Position numbers and translations under genes: made by a program. Positions 1 to 13,100 of a stretch of DNA of 64,000 nt are shown here, piece after piece. The stretch is from Paracyclopina nana (Eukaryota > Arthropoda > Copepoda > Cyclopoida > Cyclopettidae): assembly GCA_019096065.1 (NCBI GenBank), contig JAGUCH010000001.1:9238001-9302000 (forward strand). The letters run 5' to 3'. The notes beneath the pieces were generated by a model. The model ran no database searches. It worked only from the letters and a program-made list of their open reading frames with translations, and had not been told where the DNA came from. The first letter of the stretch is position 1, and every line of letters starts with the position of its first letter.

Positions 1-3000
1 CTCGAATGCCTCCCAGGGTAAGGGAAAAGTTAACGGCCACGTCTCAAAGAACGACGAAAGCGAGAGTTCTGACAGCAACGGGAGCAACAGGGGCGTGGCC
101 GTCGTCAAAAGCAAGGTGGGGTCTTCGTCGTCATCAGTCAATGTGAGAGGAAACGGAAAGAAGTCCGCTTCGGGCCCTGGACGCGGTGGAATCCGCGGTG
201 TTGGCCGTCCCAAGCAGCCAAAGGCCTCCGACAATGAAACGTTAAGTGATAGCGATAGCAAAGACTCCGATGCCACGACGTCATCGAAGCGATCAGCTTC
301 GGTTGCAGCCAAAGGTCGGCGGGGCCGAAAGCCCGGGAAGAAAGGTCGTGGGGGTGGAAATAGAGCACATGGAGTTAACCACGAGCACAATGATGGTGAT
401 AATCAACGAGGCTCGTCGGAAATTTCTTCGAATGGAAAATCCTCAAAGAACAACAGCAAAGAGGGGAACGGCTCTAACCCGTTCAACAACCCGCCAGTCA
501 GCGTGCTCAAGAAAACTGGTGAGAGCTTTTTGCAGGACGCTGATTGCTTCAAGGTGGCGCCCAAGCTGGGCAAGTGCCGTGAATGCAAGTGGTCGCAGCA
601 CAACAAGAATGCGGGTAGCTCCGCGAGCATTTTTTGCAGGTAAGCTTACCATTTTGATGCTACTGCGAGTAAAATTGATGCGTCATTGATGCTATGAAAA
701 TGGAAACCTTAACTAGTTTGACATTCTGCTCTGATTTAACGCACGAGTTGGCTCCTTTCCAGATTCTATGGATTCAGACGCTTGAAGTACCATGTAAAAA
801 ATGGTCAAATGGCTGTTGCTGGGTTCTGCGATCCTTACAGCAAGGAGGACGTTACCCCAGATGATGCGGAAATGTGGGAAGCCTCTGCAGAAAACGCTCC
901 CGTGGGCCTCACCGTGGATCAGGCCAAGTATTGCCTGGAGTTGCTCAAGACCGACTTTGATTTGATTGTGAAGGAGGAGCGAAAGGCCATTCACGAGAAT
1001 ATCGGTGAAGATAACGTTGTCAGCTGGAAGCGAGTCGTGCAAGGTGTTTCCGAGTCTTGTGATGTTTGTGATGCTACGTTGTTCAATCTGCACTGGGCCT
1101 GCCCAAGGTGCGGATTCGTTGTCTGTTTGCACTGCTATGTCGGCAGAAAGAACCGATCCGAACTTGTTAACGGAGACTCGAAAAGTAAGATGCCCTGCGT
1201 TTTCTCAAGTTCATCTTCTCTTATACTTGCGATTTTGATTTCAGACGAATCCTCCAACTCGTCTGGATCTTCTGCGTCCAAAGACGACAAAGACAAGCAT
1301 TCGTGGCTGCTGTGCACAAACAGAGCGCAACACGACCTCGACAAGCTCATGCTGACCCAGATCGTCACCGGTAACGCTCTTGAAGAACTCAACGACTTAC
1401 TCAACAACTGTGGCCTCAAGTTCCGGATCGCGAGGGCAACTGCTGAGAAGCGGGCTCGAAACGGCAACAACGGAATCATCAGCAATGGCGGGCCCGAAAA
1501 AGGAGCCTCGCTCCGTGACCTCATTGGCTCTGAACAGAAAGTAAAAATGTCTGACATCATCGACGCCTGTGTCGAGGGATCCTTTGAAGCAGATAGCGAG
1601 ACTGTTAAGCTTGCTCACTATGTGAGATCCACCGATCTCGAGGAGGACAAAAACTACAAATGGCGGCATGGATTTGTGCCCAAGAGTCGCTGCTTCTCGT
1701 TGCTCGAGACCAAAAGTCAGTACCCGTCTGTTCCGCACTCCTGGTTGGCCAATGGGTCCGTTCTCCGTATGGAAGGCAACACCGACTCAGAGGCAGCTAT
1801 CGAATTGTTCCAGGAAACTTGGAGCCGTGGCCAACCTGTTATCGTATCTAATGCCACCAAAGCACTTAACATAAGCAAATGGTAGGCGTGGACTCTTCCT
1901 TCTGTGCAGCGCAGATCACTTACTGTGATTATTTTTCTAGGTATCCGAACAACCTGAATGATGAGTTTGGCGAAGAAGAGGCTGAGCTTGTGGATCTTCT
2001 CACGGGTCAGTCTCTAGGTGACCACCCCCTGAAAAAGTTTTGGGATGGCTACGGGTCCGTTTCGAAGCGGCTGAAAGACCAGAAAGGACAGCCCGCAATC
2101 CTCAAGGTGTCCGGATGGCCGGGCACTTTTGGAGATGAGTTCAAAGAAACATTGCCATCAAGGTCTGCCGAGTTCCTGAGGATGCTCCCTATGCAAATTT
2201 ACGCTGGCAGAGCAGGACCTCTGAATTTGGCAGCATCTCTGCCCGAAACTTTTGCCAGAGCTGAGGTTGGTCCCAGAGCCATAATTACCTATGGTGACAT
2301 TGAAAGTGCTGAATCTGGCGCTCTGCAAGTGGAACGAGCCGACTCTGTGGTCGTCTGTGTTCACGCTCAGATCCCCAAAAATGAAAGTCTTGACAGTGAT
2401 GAGTTCAGGTCCATGGCCGTCAAGGTACTTGAGAAGCTTGGTTGTGATTCTGCTGCCGTGGCCAAGGCCAGAGAGGAGCGGTTGCCAGCATCGGTGTGGA
2501 CCATCTTCCACCCGGCTGATGGGGACAAGATTCGTGATCTCTTGAACAAAGTGTCCAATGACAAGTCAAGGCCGCTCAATTATGACCCCTTGTTGCACGG
2601 AGATGTCCTCTTGAATGAGGGGCTGATTAAGAGGCTGAAAGACGAGTACGATGTGAAGCCGTATGTGATAGCGCAATTTCAAGGGGAAGCTGTTTTCATT
2701 CCTGCAGGGTCTCCGCGACAAGTAAGCCTTCTTCATCTCTTGCTATCTTGTACAAAGTATCTATTTTTCATTTTTTTACCTTAGGTCAAGCATTTACTAA
2801 GCTCAATCTCGCTTGAGTCCGACTTCCTGTCCCCCGAAAACGTGTCCCAGTCTTTCTTCATGTACCGTCAACTACGGCACTTGTGCGATGCCCAAAAGCA
2901 ACCTGTGGTGGACCGACTCTCCGTGAAGAATCTCATTTTTCATTCGGTCAAGAATGCTCTTGCCACCCTCAAATACAGCAACGGGAAGAAGGACAATGAC

Positions 3001-3018
3001 GATGATGAGGAATCCTAA
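1..3018 (+). CDS. KDM3/JHDM2-like JmjC protein, 3' part (5' end outside window), predicted catalytically inactive
   Basis: This is a KDM3-family nuclear protein; active members remove methyl groups from histone H3 lysine 9. Inferred exons are <1-639, 763-1184, 1245-1881, 1941-2721 and 2785-3018, all with GT-AG borders and continuous frame, giving about 903 visible residues. The frame is open from base 2, so the start lies upstream. A low-complexity Ser/Gly/Lys-rich region comes first. Next is the KDM3 zinc finger, starting at CRECKW, running across the first junction (CRFYGFRRL) and ending with CDVCD, CPRCGF and CLHCY. The JmjC domain follows (FWDGY, LNLAASLP, VFIPAG, FLSPENV). The usual HxD iron motif reads QVE (codons 2326-2334), and the distal His in the family's APHQV motif is Arg (SPRQV, codon 2716-2718). 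All three Fe(II) ligands are therefore missing although the fold motifs remain, so a scaffold or pseudo-demethylase role is inferred. Family assignment is firm; inactivity rests on alignment from memory. Confidence 0.9.
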
Positions 3019-3290
3019 TTCTCGGTGTCGTGATCATCGTCAGCTTTTTATTATTGCTCAATTGTCATTGTCCACATAACAATCACGCGATGATCTCGGA
3101 TTTTAGTAACACACACACACTTTTATTATCATAATTAACGCTGCTCTGATCGTGCATGACTCTGCCAAGTAGAGGACGTGAATAAGGATTAATGTTACTA
3201 TTCAAATTCTAAATTTATTACTGCTACTACGTCCATCAATGATCACTACTGAGCAACTACTTTTAAAAAGTGCATAGGGAAAAAAGACCA

Positions 3291-3296
3291 AATAAA
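3291..3296 (+). terminator. Polyadenylation signal of the KDM3-like gene
   Basis: AATAAA lies 273 nt after the KDM3-like stop codon, a normal distance for a metazoan 3' UTR. A second possible hexamer lies near 3535. Confidence 0.55.
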
Positions 3297-3300
3297 TGAC

Positions 3301-6300
3301 AACTACTATCTGTGACCTACTAAACCTGATGCTTTCATTTCCATTGAAATGCGAGTCATTTTCATGTGAAGCTGCAAGAGCGCAAATTATGCTTCGTTGC
3401 GAGGTTGGGTGATCACAAGTGTTAATTTTTTCGGTTCTGATGGAGCTTGAAAGTTCAAAAATGCAGAGTTAATTATAGCTTTTTGATCAATCACGTAGTG
3501 GCACGACCGTTGATCTGCTCTTTATTGTGCCTGTTAATAAAATCTAATTGATAAAGAAATCTTCCGAGGGTACCCGATCAAGTTGATGCCATGTTTTAAG
3601 GGGCACCCTCTTTCAATTGCCTGATTGAATTCGTTGGACTCGAACCGCTGGCCCATTGTCGTCCGTGCCAACTTATAGCAGTCCCATAACAATAAAACAA
3701 TCATGTTCTTAAATTGGCACCTGAGCAGAGCGAACGAGCAATTGTTCTCGCGAGGTAACTTCGAGTCATTTGTTAATTGTCTGACACATTCAATTTGGGG
3801 CTTCAAAAGCATCCATCAAAGCGAGAAAAAAGCAAATTGAAATGGCGAATTCCAAAATGCAACGCCCACATCGTTGGCTGGCCGCAACCAACCCTTTTTG
3901 GTGGGCAGCACCGACTTGCTTTTGTTTACATAGCGAATTCTTCGGGGTAAGAAAAGAAAAATTGAGGGAAGATGAGCCCTTTGACGGAATGAATAAGCGC
4001 CGACCTGTCAGCTTAGCAGGTTTTTGATACTGACCAGTTTCAATCGGAGGACCAAAGCATATTATGGCGCGTCATGCATCAATTTTTATTGGCCCTCATA
4101 ATCAAAATGCTAGAAGCGTACAAACGCATAATCTATTATGGCATATAATGTATAATAGGCTGGATCACTTAAAAACGCGAGTGAGTTATAGCTTCAAAAA
4201 CCTCCAGCAACACACTCTGGGCTCAAATTAAGATTTCTGGAGCAAAAGGTTTCTTTCTTTCTCTCTCTCTCTTTGTATACGTACGGAGTCAATCAGTGTC
4301 CGCCCATAAATCTCGCGCCCTTTTCAAGCCAGCGAAGCCAAGAAACGGCCTGGGCCAAAGAACGACCACTCACTCACCTGTTGTTGCTTCACCTTTTTTA
4401 AGATGGCCGCATTGGCTTCTTCTTACCTTTGGCGAGCGCTCTTTTTTACCCTGCGCGGGCCTGGCGCTGGTGGTCCTCACATGGAACTTCCATTACCTCG
4501 AGGCACCTGAGCTTCGCCTCAACGCTCCAGCGTGCGCTCAAGCTCTGTCTCAGTTTTATTTGAGCGCAGCGTCAGCTAACAGCGAACCCCGAGCGCAGAC
4601 TCAGCTTTTACTAAATAAGCTAAGCCGCGCGTTGAAATCTCCGCCGAACAACAGCAAATCGTGTTATAAAGTGTCTCACATCGTGTTTTAAGCCCCTTAC
4701 GGCTTCATTACGTGCATGGTAAGCCTCTTAATCTTGATTTTATTCAGTTTCCATGTTCCATTGACGAAAGCCGTTGAAAAAGTAGAAAAACCATTGACTT
4801 TTTTCGGTACTTTCTGAAAAGCACCACTATCGTGCGAGCAGATAAAGAAAACGCACGACAAGCAACCGGCTTAGTAAGAAGATTTCCGAGTTTATCTTGA
4901 CGCGTAAAAAACGCACCACAATGGTCCTGATTTCTAGCCACTAATGGAGAATGCAGCTCTTTTTTATGGGGGGGTAGATATCATCATAAAAAAGGCCAAA
5001 CGTCGTGCTCTCTCTGGACCATGACACCTTTGGCTAAACTTTAAGGTTGACTGGTTTTGACACCTAAAAAAGATAGGAGGAGTTGATGTAATGACGAGCT
5101 GTAAACGTACCATTTAAAAGTCAAATTTCGCTCTCACGTTGATTCAGAACAAGGCAAGGTACAAATGCCGTTCGCCCTTTTCTTTTGCATAAATGCGCAT
5201 GCATGATACGAACATGTTCAACACATCATTTTTTGAGGTCATCCATAGTTATAAGCTTTCAATTTTCGCTCCAAAGCTGCATGTGGTTTTTTACAATTTG
5301 ACTGTTGAAGCGGAAAGATATCGCCTTTTCAAACTTGTCCTTTGTCTACCTACCTGAATGAAGTTTTCACCGAGACAGAGAGAATTTAGCCGTGCAGCTA
5401 TCTGATTGTCTTGACTATGGTAATTTATTTCAACTGGTTTATAGCCCGATATTGGCATTGTTTTTCTTACTTCTTGACGTTTCAAAGATCAAATTCCAAA
5501 CCGTGCACAGTAAAACTGCAGGGGATTTCGTCGGACTGGCAAAACATTCCTGCTGCCAGGACGGCTCGTACGTCGTCTGGGCAAAAATTGAGACTTTTGC
5601 CCTGGCTAGGCCGCCAAAATGTAGTCAGATTGTAAGTGCATTCTACCCCTCTTTTTATAGCATATTACGTACAATGTGTCCCATCAATCCTAATACGCGT
5701 TTGGCCGCGGCTGCTCTCATTTGATAATGGCACATTATTTGATTTTGAAAAAGTATTGGGCGACATTTATTGGCCCTATTAATACGGTTTTGAAGGCTTC
5801 TTTTTTGCAACGCTGTATGCATTGAATTACCTTGCAAATTTATCGGAGTGCTGTGATGAGATAAATCGGCATCGCCCCATGCATACTAACAACTAGCCAA
5901 CAAATTAAGCTGCAGCTCATTTTGGATGCTAATTGGGCCACACTTTGGGTGTCCTCCATTGTAGGACCAAATATTTTGGCTGGCAGTTTGACAACTGTCA
6001 TCGAAATCGTGATGATCAGGAGCCAATTATTTTGCTTCTTGAACGTAAAATGATGATATCAAGAGTGATGTTTGAACAGCGACGTCAGAAGTTCAGCCAA
6101 AATCTAATGATGATGATGATTTTTGACCTGAATTTTCTCCTTGATAATAATTGTCAGGTCCCACCCACTCTTTCTACATGGTCCAACGTGATCATTGCCA
6201 ATCAATCATGATTTTCAAATTCTTCAGATGCTGCTGGCTTTTTTCCCAGCTTCTACCATGATCAGATTGGCTACATCAGCCGATAAAAGGTAGTAATAAT

Positions 6301-7091
6301 TGTGTGCCAAATTAAAAGTCAATAAGTGCATAATTAGCTTATTTTATGGCTCGTTAAACGCCGCTTATTTGAGCAACGTCATTCCAAAACTTTCTTCAAC
6401 TACGTGAGCAAAAACATGTTTGTTCACCTCAATTGGAAGAAGATTCTCTTCCAGCTTGAGGCTCATAAATATGCAAATTGATGAGTATGGCAGAGTCACA
6501 CTCATTTTGGGCACTTTGGGAATCGCTCTGTTGGTTCAAAGTGCCAAAGCAAGATAGCGCACAAATTGCTGGGTTTTTTGCATTCCAATCGGCTCTCAGT
6601 GCATGCAAACGAGCCATGTCATCGGATATATTAGCTTAAAAGTATAGGTTGATTAAAAGTTGGCATAAATTCACGATTCCAATCAAGGTAGTTTTCACAT
6701 GACCTTTTCTAAAGGGGCACGTGGTGTGGGCTCTCAACACCAAGCAGCGAGCTTCCTTCCTCCTTTTAAGCACTACAATTTGCCAATAAGCTGTATTTAC
6801 TTTTCCCTCAAAAATACCTCGAGTGTTTTCCCTTTCCAGTCAAGTGACAGTTGGCTAACTTTTTAAGGCCTCTTGATCTTCACGGTTAGAAGTGACGAAT
6901 GGCAAACATTTCTGCAGTACTCTTGCCATTGCTCGTTTGATTAGGAGTTGCTTGAAACTCTTTGATAGCTCAATCTCTGACATGCGGCAAACATATCCTG
7001 CTCAGCCTGAAAAAATTGCAGGCGGTTCCTTTATGAGCACATATTTCCTGCTGAAGCTCAAAAAGCTAACAAGATTCGCCTTTCTTTCCAG
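3301..7091. other. Spacer and upstream/5' UTR region of diego
   Basis: No convincing coding exon is visible between the KDM3-like 3' end and the first coding exon of diego. The region is AT-rich apart from a higher-GC stretch near 4280-4720, treated separately as a candidate promoter. A short ATG-rich microsatellite occurs near 6107-6120. Open frames here are short and show no recognisable motif. Confidence 0.5.
4250..4718 (+). promoter_or_regulatory. Candidate diego promoter and non-coding first exon
   Basis: A pyrimidine tract with a (CT)n run (4250-4274, GAGA-factor-like on the other strand) is followed by an arthropod-type initiator match, TCAGTG, at 4293-4298. A GC-richer segment then ends at a good splice donor, ATG|GTAAGC, after base 4718. 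The first coding exon of diego opens with an acceptor (7090-7091), so a 5' UTR exon must lie upstream, and this segment is the best visible candidate. The link is inference only. Confidence 0.3.
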
Positions 7092-7113
7092 GTCAATCAT
7101 TTCAGGGGATGAG

Positions 7114-10100
7114 ATGAATTCGGATGACAAGCGATTGTTAGAGGCTTCAGCCTCCGGCCAAACTGATAAAGTTTTGCAGCTGATTGAAGAGAATGGACAT
7201 GAGCTGCACAAGTACAAAGACCAGGTGCGTACAGCTTACTTTCATAATAGAATCAAAGCCATATCGTGTAGCAGCCATACGCTCTACAGTTTATGGCTAT
7301 TGACTTTTGTGAAAAGATGCCCGTGTAAGCCCTAGGCGAGCTTGCTAGATCTCTCGATAAATTTTTATGCTTCAACCATCATTTTATTGGGATACTCTAG
7401 CAAAAAAAAATCTATTATTTCCAGGACGGCAAAACTGCCCTCCATTTGGCAGCTGAGAAGGGCCACTCTGAAACGGTTGCTGCCCTGATCATGAACGGAG
7501 CTGACATCTCTGCTCAGGACTTTGTAAGTTGGCATTTCTCATTTATTGTGTGCGCGAGAGAATTTCGGAGGCATTGTGATGCGTCATAAACCATATACTG
7601 CTACTACTTCCCCTCATCCGGCTGCTGAAAATCGACCTTACATCGCAGCATATAGCAAACCCATTTCATGTTTCGAGAATTGCTGCTTTGTCATATCTGA
7701 CAAGCTCCAATTTTTTCAGAGTAGAAAATTAAGCTGGTGTTGAAGGTGCTTGCAAAAGTTAAGCCCCAAAAGCGTATTTGGGACGCTATTAGTCATGGCT
7801 GCTCTACAGGGTGCCTCTCATTATTTGCATCTTCGTTGCCAGCGTTTAAATTGCCCCCAAGTCCCTAGCTTTAATAAGAGAATGCTTCAACCAATATTGG
7901 TTTGAGCCGCGAGTTGAAAGGGTGCAATTTGGCCAAGTGAGGGGGCCACACCTGGATTTTTTGCTGCCAAGGATATACCCAACTTTTGGCACGGTGTGTC
8001 TGGTCAAGTTTCGTACCGGAGACCCTGTACGCGGATCGTTCGCACGAACTCTTATTATAATGATAAGATTCCCTTCGTGGAAAATTCATCGCGTGACAAG
8101 ACCCAGTAGACTCATTCGGGCACAAAAATGATGCAAAATATATGGCCTGACTGGAGAAAAAAAAGATGTCTTCCCAAAAGGGAATTGGGAATGATTTTTG
8201 TGAAATCAAAAGGAAAATCAGGCAAGATTTGTCACGCTCCACGACATGATGATCCATCCAATTTTCAAGCTCAAAATTGCTTTGATACAGCTCGTTTCCA
8301 TACAAATGAGCAGAATTGTGTGGAACAACATACATCTGCAGCATGGTTTATGACCACTGCAAAGTGTGGGCTAAGTGGCCATCTCCCCAAATGCTCATAG
8401 ATGTAAATCTGAGGAGAAGAAGAAGTGGCATTGTAAGCAAATTTCCAAGTAGGTTTTTTTGCCATTTATTTATGGCCATGACTGCTTTGAGATCTTTGTT
8501 GCGGGTCAAGAATTTTTCTTGCCAAGCGCATGTCACAGTGGCTGCTGCAAAACATCCTTAATTCTCGATGGAATAAGGGAGCTGCTTCTGGCTGATAGAT
8601 GGGCGTCATAAAGCCACCCTGTTGGAAATGTCACGGAGCTCTGCGTCAACATCCTGTATAGATCATGTTGCAGCCAAATTCACAGCTTGCTGCATAAAGA
8701 CCCATCTTTCATGCATGAAACCGCATGAGCATACAAACGTGATACTTTTTAATAGTAGTCAATATTGAGCAGAGCACAGAGAGAAATGTACAGAAGAATG
8801 CAGGGTGGTGCTGACCTGGAGATCTGGAAGCATGACATACCAGTATTTTGTTGCCCAGGAGTCCAACTGCGAGTCTGTATCCGGTCAGCCAGAAAGAAAA
8901 CCTATTTGTATATGTAGGTGCGTGCTTTGGAAAAAGCAAACAATGCGCCAGCCAGAGGTTCGAGTAGCTCTTGGAAAATTACTGCTTAGTAGGTTATTTG
9001 AAGTTGGTTCGCCCATCAGTCTTGCTACCTGTCAAATGAGACTTCCAAAGCATTTAGCATTTTGACTCTCTCACCTCTGCATTATTATTGATCTTTGGAA
9101 GAAAAAATGTCAGGAGAAAAGCCTGAAAAGGCAATGTGTGTCACATGCGTTTCTCCACGAAAACCATTTTAGGCAATATGGAGCAGCTGTAATCAGCCAC
9201 GCAGATTTGAATCTATTTTGCATAGAAGAGCGTAGTAGTGGTGATTGCAAGGGTTCAGAAATTGGTGCTGGACCGAGATCCAGAGATGAGATTTATCAAT
9301 AACCAAGCCAGGTGGCTGAGAGGACCGATGATGTTCGCACAATCGCAGCATAAAACAATAGATCTATTGTTTTGGCAACTATTTGAAAAATGATACGGCG
9401 GCAGAAGTGTAATAAAAGCCTTTCACAGCAGATTAGTTGCGTGAAAACGGCCTGCAGAGTTCCGTGTAAGCCTTTTTGAGCGGGAAACCAATGAATCACT
9501 TACGTCGTGACGCCAGTAATGGTAGTTTAATGAGTTTATACGGCTGCTTTATTTTATTGATGATCTCATGATGGGCTGGTGTACACAGGGTTTTTATCTG
9601 TATCTATCAATCTCTACAATGGCATCAAGCTGTGCGATCGTGTCATAGATGTTTTTGAAAGCTGAACAAAATCAGCATTTGCTCAGCCGTCTACGCCCAA
9701 AAAGAGCGCATCTCCATTGTTCATCCATAATCTAGAACATCTAATGATGGACTGGGTGGTTCATCAAACTCATTAGTTCTCTGATATCCAGGGTGACTCA
9801 ACACAATTAACTAATATACCCGATCTCATCTTGCTGCTCCTGGGGGGAAAATCGTGCCCATATTTAGAGCTCATCACACCCGGCTCAAAAAATTCTGTGA
9901 AGACCATAAAAAATTAAGCCCGCGCGTACTCGTGCGTTCAATATGTCTACCAGAGTTGTCCGTGCTGGAGATATTTTTTAATTGAAGCCTTGACTAACTG
10001 CAATCGTCTCTACGTGCTCCTGAGCAGCAAAATTATCTCCTGCAATGAAAATCGAAGAAATACTTCGAATTGATAGATTTCTGGCCAATCGCCCCACAAA

Positions 10101-13100
10101 ACAAATTGAACCTTGAAAGTACCGAAGTGAAACTTTATTCAGGCGTTTAAAGAAATTGTAGGTTAACGCTACTGTCACCTTAGGTGAAGTTGGCGTTAAA
10201 ATTGAACCTTTCAATTTTCAAAATTCTGATTCTTATATGGTTTGTTAACTTACCTTTATTTGGAAGCATTAAGGTAACATGAGAATGAGCCGTGAATGAA
10301 ACTTTTTACTTTTAACTTAGTAAACTGTTCAAAGATGGCTCTGCTAGCAATTCAATAATTTATCAAATTGTTCTTATCAATAACTTTTAATGGTTTTAAG
10401 ATTTCAAAAATCGTCATTAATAAATGTTGTTTAGAACAACATGGAAACTGAGTTAGAAAGTATCATGCTTCTCATTTTCAAACAAAAACTGAGATTTTTA
10501 GAATATTTCAATATTTTATTCTATGTAACACTATCAGTCTAACCCACTCTATTTTACAATTATGTTGTTCTAATGAACGTAATGAGTCATTACTCATGAG
10601 AGTGGAGTGAGCCTACAAATTTCAGGCTCACTTAGAAATTATTTACTGTTAGACATGAAACTATGAATTAACATATTAAGTTACTAACAGGATTAAATGC
10701 AGGTAGAGAAATCTTTAAAAAAGGCTTGTTATAATTGTAACTTAAAGATTCAGGAAACGTATAGTTTGAAGCTTGAAACGCTACAGCAACTTATTCTCAA
10801 AATGACCGTAAACGTCAAGTTAAGGTTGATTATACGTAGCCATGGAAGTTTCATTCAAGGCTCAAAATCGTTGGTTGAGCGTTACTGTATCGAAGCTTGT
10901 ATGTCAACATAACGTTTCAACCACTGAAACTTGAGCGAGGGGTTAACTTGACTTTTGTGTTTTGTGGGGCGTGGCCAGCTCATTATTCCGGGCAAATTGC
11001 AGCCCGGCAAGAACGGCAAGAAGAAAAAGTAAACAGAATCCCCCCGCGGTGCCCAGAGGCACTCAAAATGGCCGTCATTTGTCATTTTTGCTTTACTAAA
11101 AACTAAGTGCACAACATTCCCCCTCAATGAATCTGAATACCAATAACCAAGACCACCATGGTAGCTGCGAGAGAGGAACTTGAAATTCGATACGGCAGAA
11201 AATCAGCCAAAAGCTTTTGCTGGTCAAAAAAACCAGGTCAAAATGAAGACAATTTACAAATGCTGTCGAACAACTCTTCCCTTATTACGAAAAGGACGAC
11301 GACGCCATTTACAAAGGGCCAGAAGACCCGTGTTGCTATAATACATACGTGTATAGAGTGGGTCAAAATGGCTTTAGTGCCAGTTTTTTCTCCCTGGCTT
11401 GGATAGCATCACTACTACACCAGCTTTTATGGGTTATGTGTTTTAGGTGGCCGTTATGCTTCGAGATTGGTCACGCATTATCTAACATGCACAGCGAGGG
11501 CAATTATAACGCTAAAAGCTATCTCTTCTGCTGCCACCTCAGCCGAACAATCGCAGCCATATTTCGTCGGCCATATTTCAAAAAGCGAAATTCCAAGGGC
11601 GATCGAAATTGCCCCCGTTTCACCCGATGTGGTCAGTTGAGCACTTAATAATGTTTTTTTCTAGCTGCTACCTCGATCTAACCCCCAATTTGGCCCGACT
11701 AAGTGCTATTGCTAAAGGTGATACTTAGGCCCATAATTACTCCTTTTGAGTTTATTTTTTCGAGGGGATACCATGCTGCCTGCAATGTCAATCACTCGAT
11801 TGTTATCAACGTTTCTCAAGCACGAGAATGTCTTTTTTGGTGAGGTTTCCCTTGGTTCTCCACATACCTCGAAAGATCATCAATCTTGGCCTGCCTAAAT
11901 ACTGAGCCAAGTTATATGCTGTTGTAGAAGCGAGTCATTCAAAAAGTGATGCTTGTGAATCAGCAAAATGCATACTTTTTATTGGAAATGACAAGCCTGG
12001 GCAATAACGAGTCAATTTTCGTTCAGCTTGCACCTCAACTTAAGGAAGATGATGTCAGTCGTAATGTGCGCCTCGAGAAACAGACTTCTCAATCATTTGT
12101 GACTGGACTTTTTTCCTGCCAATGGCTTTTGGATGCCAAATTTAGCACCCTGCGAGCAAAACAAACAAGTTTTTTTCTGGCTTATCATGCTTCGTGGCTT
12201 AATGGTCATTGAGGAATGTCCCTATTGCTTTTGATGGCCAATCATGTGGACGCGGTATGGGGTCAATACTTATAACAATTGCATGAAAAATGATCCTCGC
12301 AAGCTCGGTATTTGATGCAGTTGAGAAAATCTTGAAAATCTGGATCGAAAGGTGCAACTGAGTGTGAACTCGTGATTGTTGATGGCATTTTGAAGGAGCA
12401 CAAATTAGTGCTACAGTTATCTTCCAAGAGACTGCTTAGATACTGGTTTGCATTGTTAGAGCTGACACAGCTTTGTGACCAACAACAGATGTCAATTCTG
12501 CAGTGGAAGAGGAAAAAGAGTGAAATCTGCGGCGCAATTCAATCATAACCATCCACTTGGCTAAATTGCTATAAAAGCAAACAAAAGCTTGGCTTTCAAA
12601 GGAAACACACTCTTGTTGTCACCCAGATCTTGAAAAAGCATTAGCAGGCAGAAAATTCTCTTCCTTGTAATGATGTCTTGTTTAACCTCCTGAGAAATTT
12701 GTCTCGCATCACACTGTTCCATAACTCACAAAAAATGGCTTCTTCCCCAATGGACTCGCGTCATCGTTGCCAGAGTCATACACTGTGCCCCACTGTGTGA
12801 GAAGCCCTAAAATCTTGATTGGTGTGAATGTGAGAAATGTCAACCATAAATTCGCTTCTGCAGCAGCCAGCGGAGCAGTAATAAATTATATCAACTTTCT
12901 AGGAAGAATGCTCGCGCGAGGAAAAATTGTCGCATTGAAAAAAAACCCGATGCATGTTCCAATGCTATCAAGTCTTCGTAGGCGAGGAAGGGGGCTTAAT
13001 TAGGGTGAAAACGAGCCTCACGATTTGCACCTTTTTGATGATGATGCTTTTGGGTGTAGTGTAACGAGATCTTTAAGAGCCGCTTGTAACACAATTAATG

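Noticed and set aside
3600-3660. tRNA T-loop-like GGTTCGAGTCC on the minus strand
   Set aside because: No acceptor stem, D-arm or anticodon stem can be formed around it.
4296-4691. Plus-strand 131-codon frame starting at GTG
   Set aside because: It has no ATG at the start and no motif; better explained as GC-richer 5' UTR or promoter sequence.
7871-8344. Minus-strand 157-codon frame in a diego intron
   Set aside because: No domain, no splice context and ordinary intronic composition.
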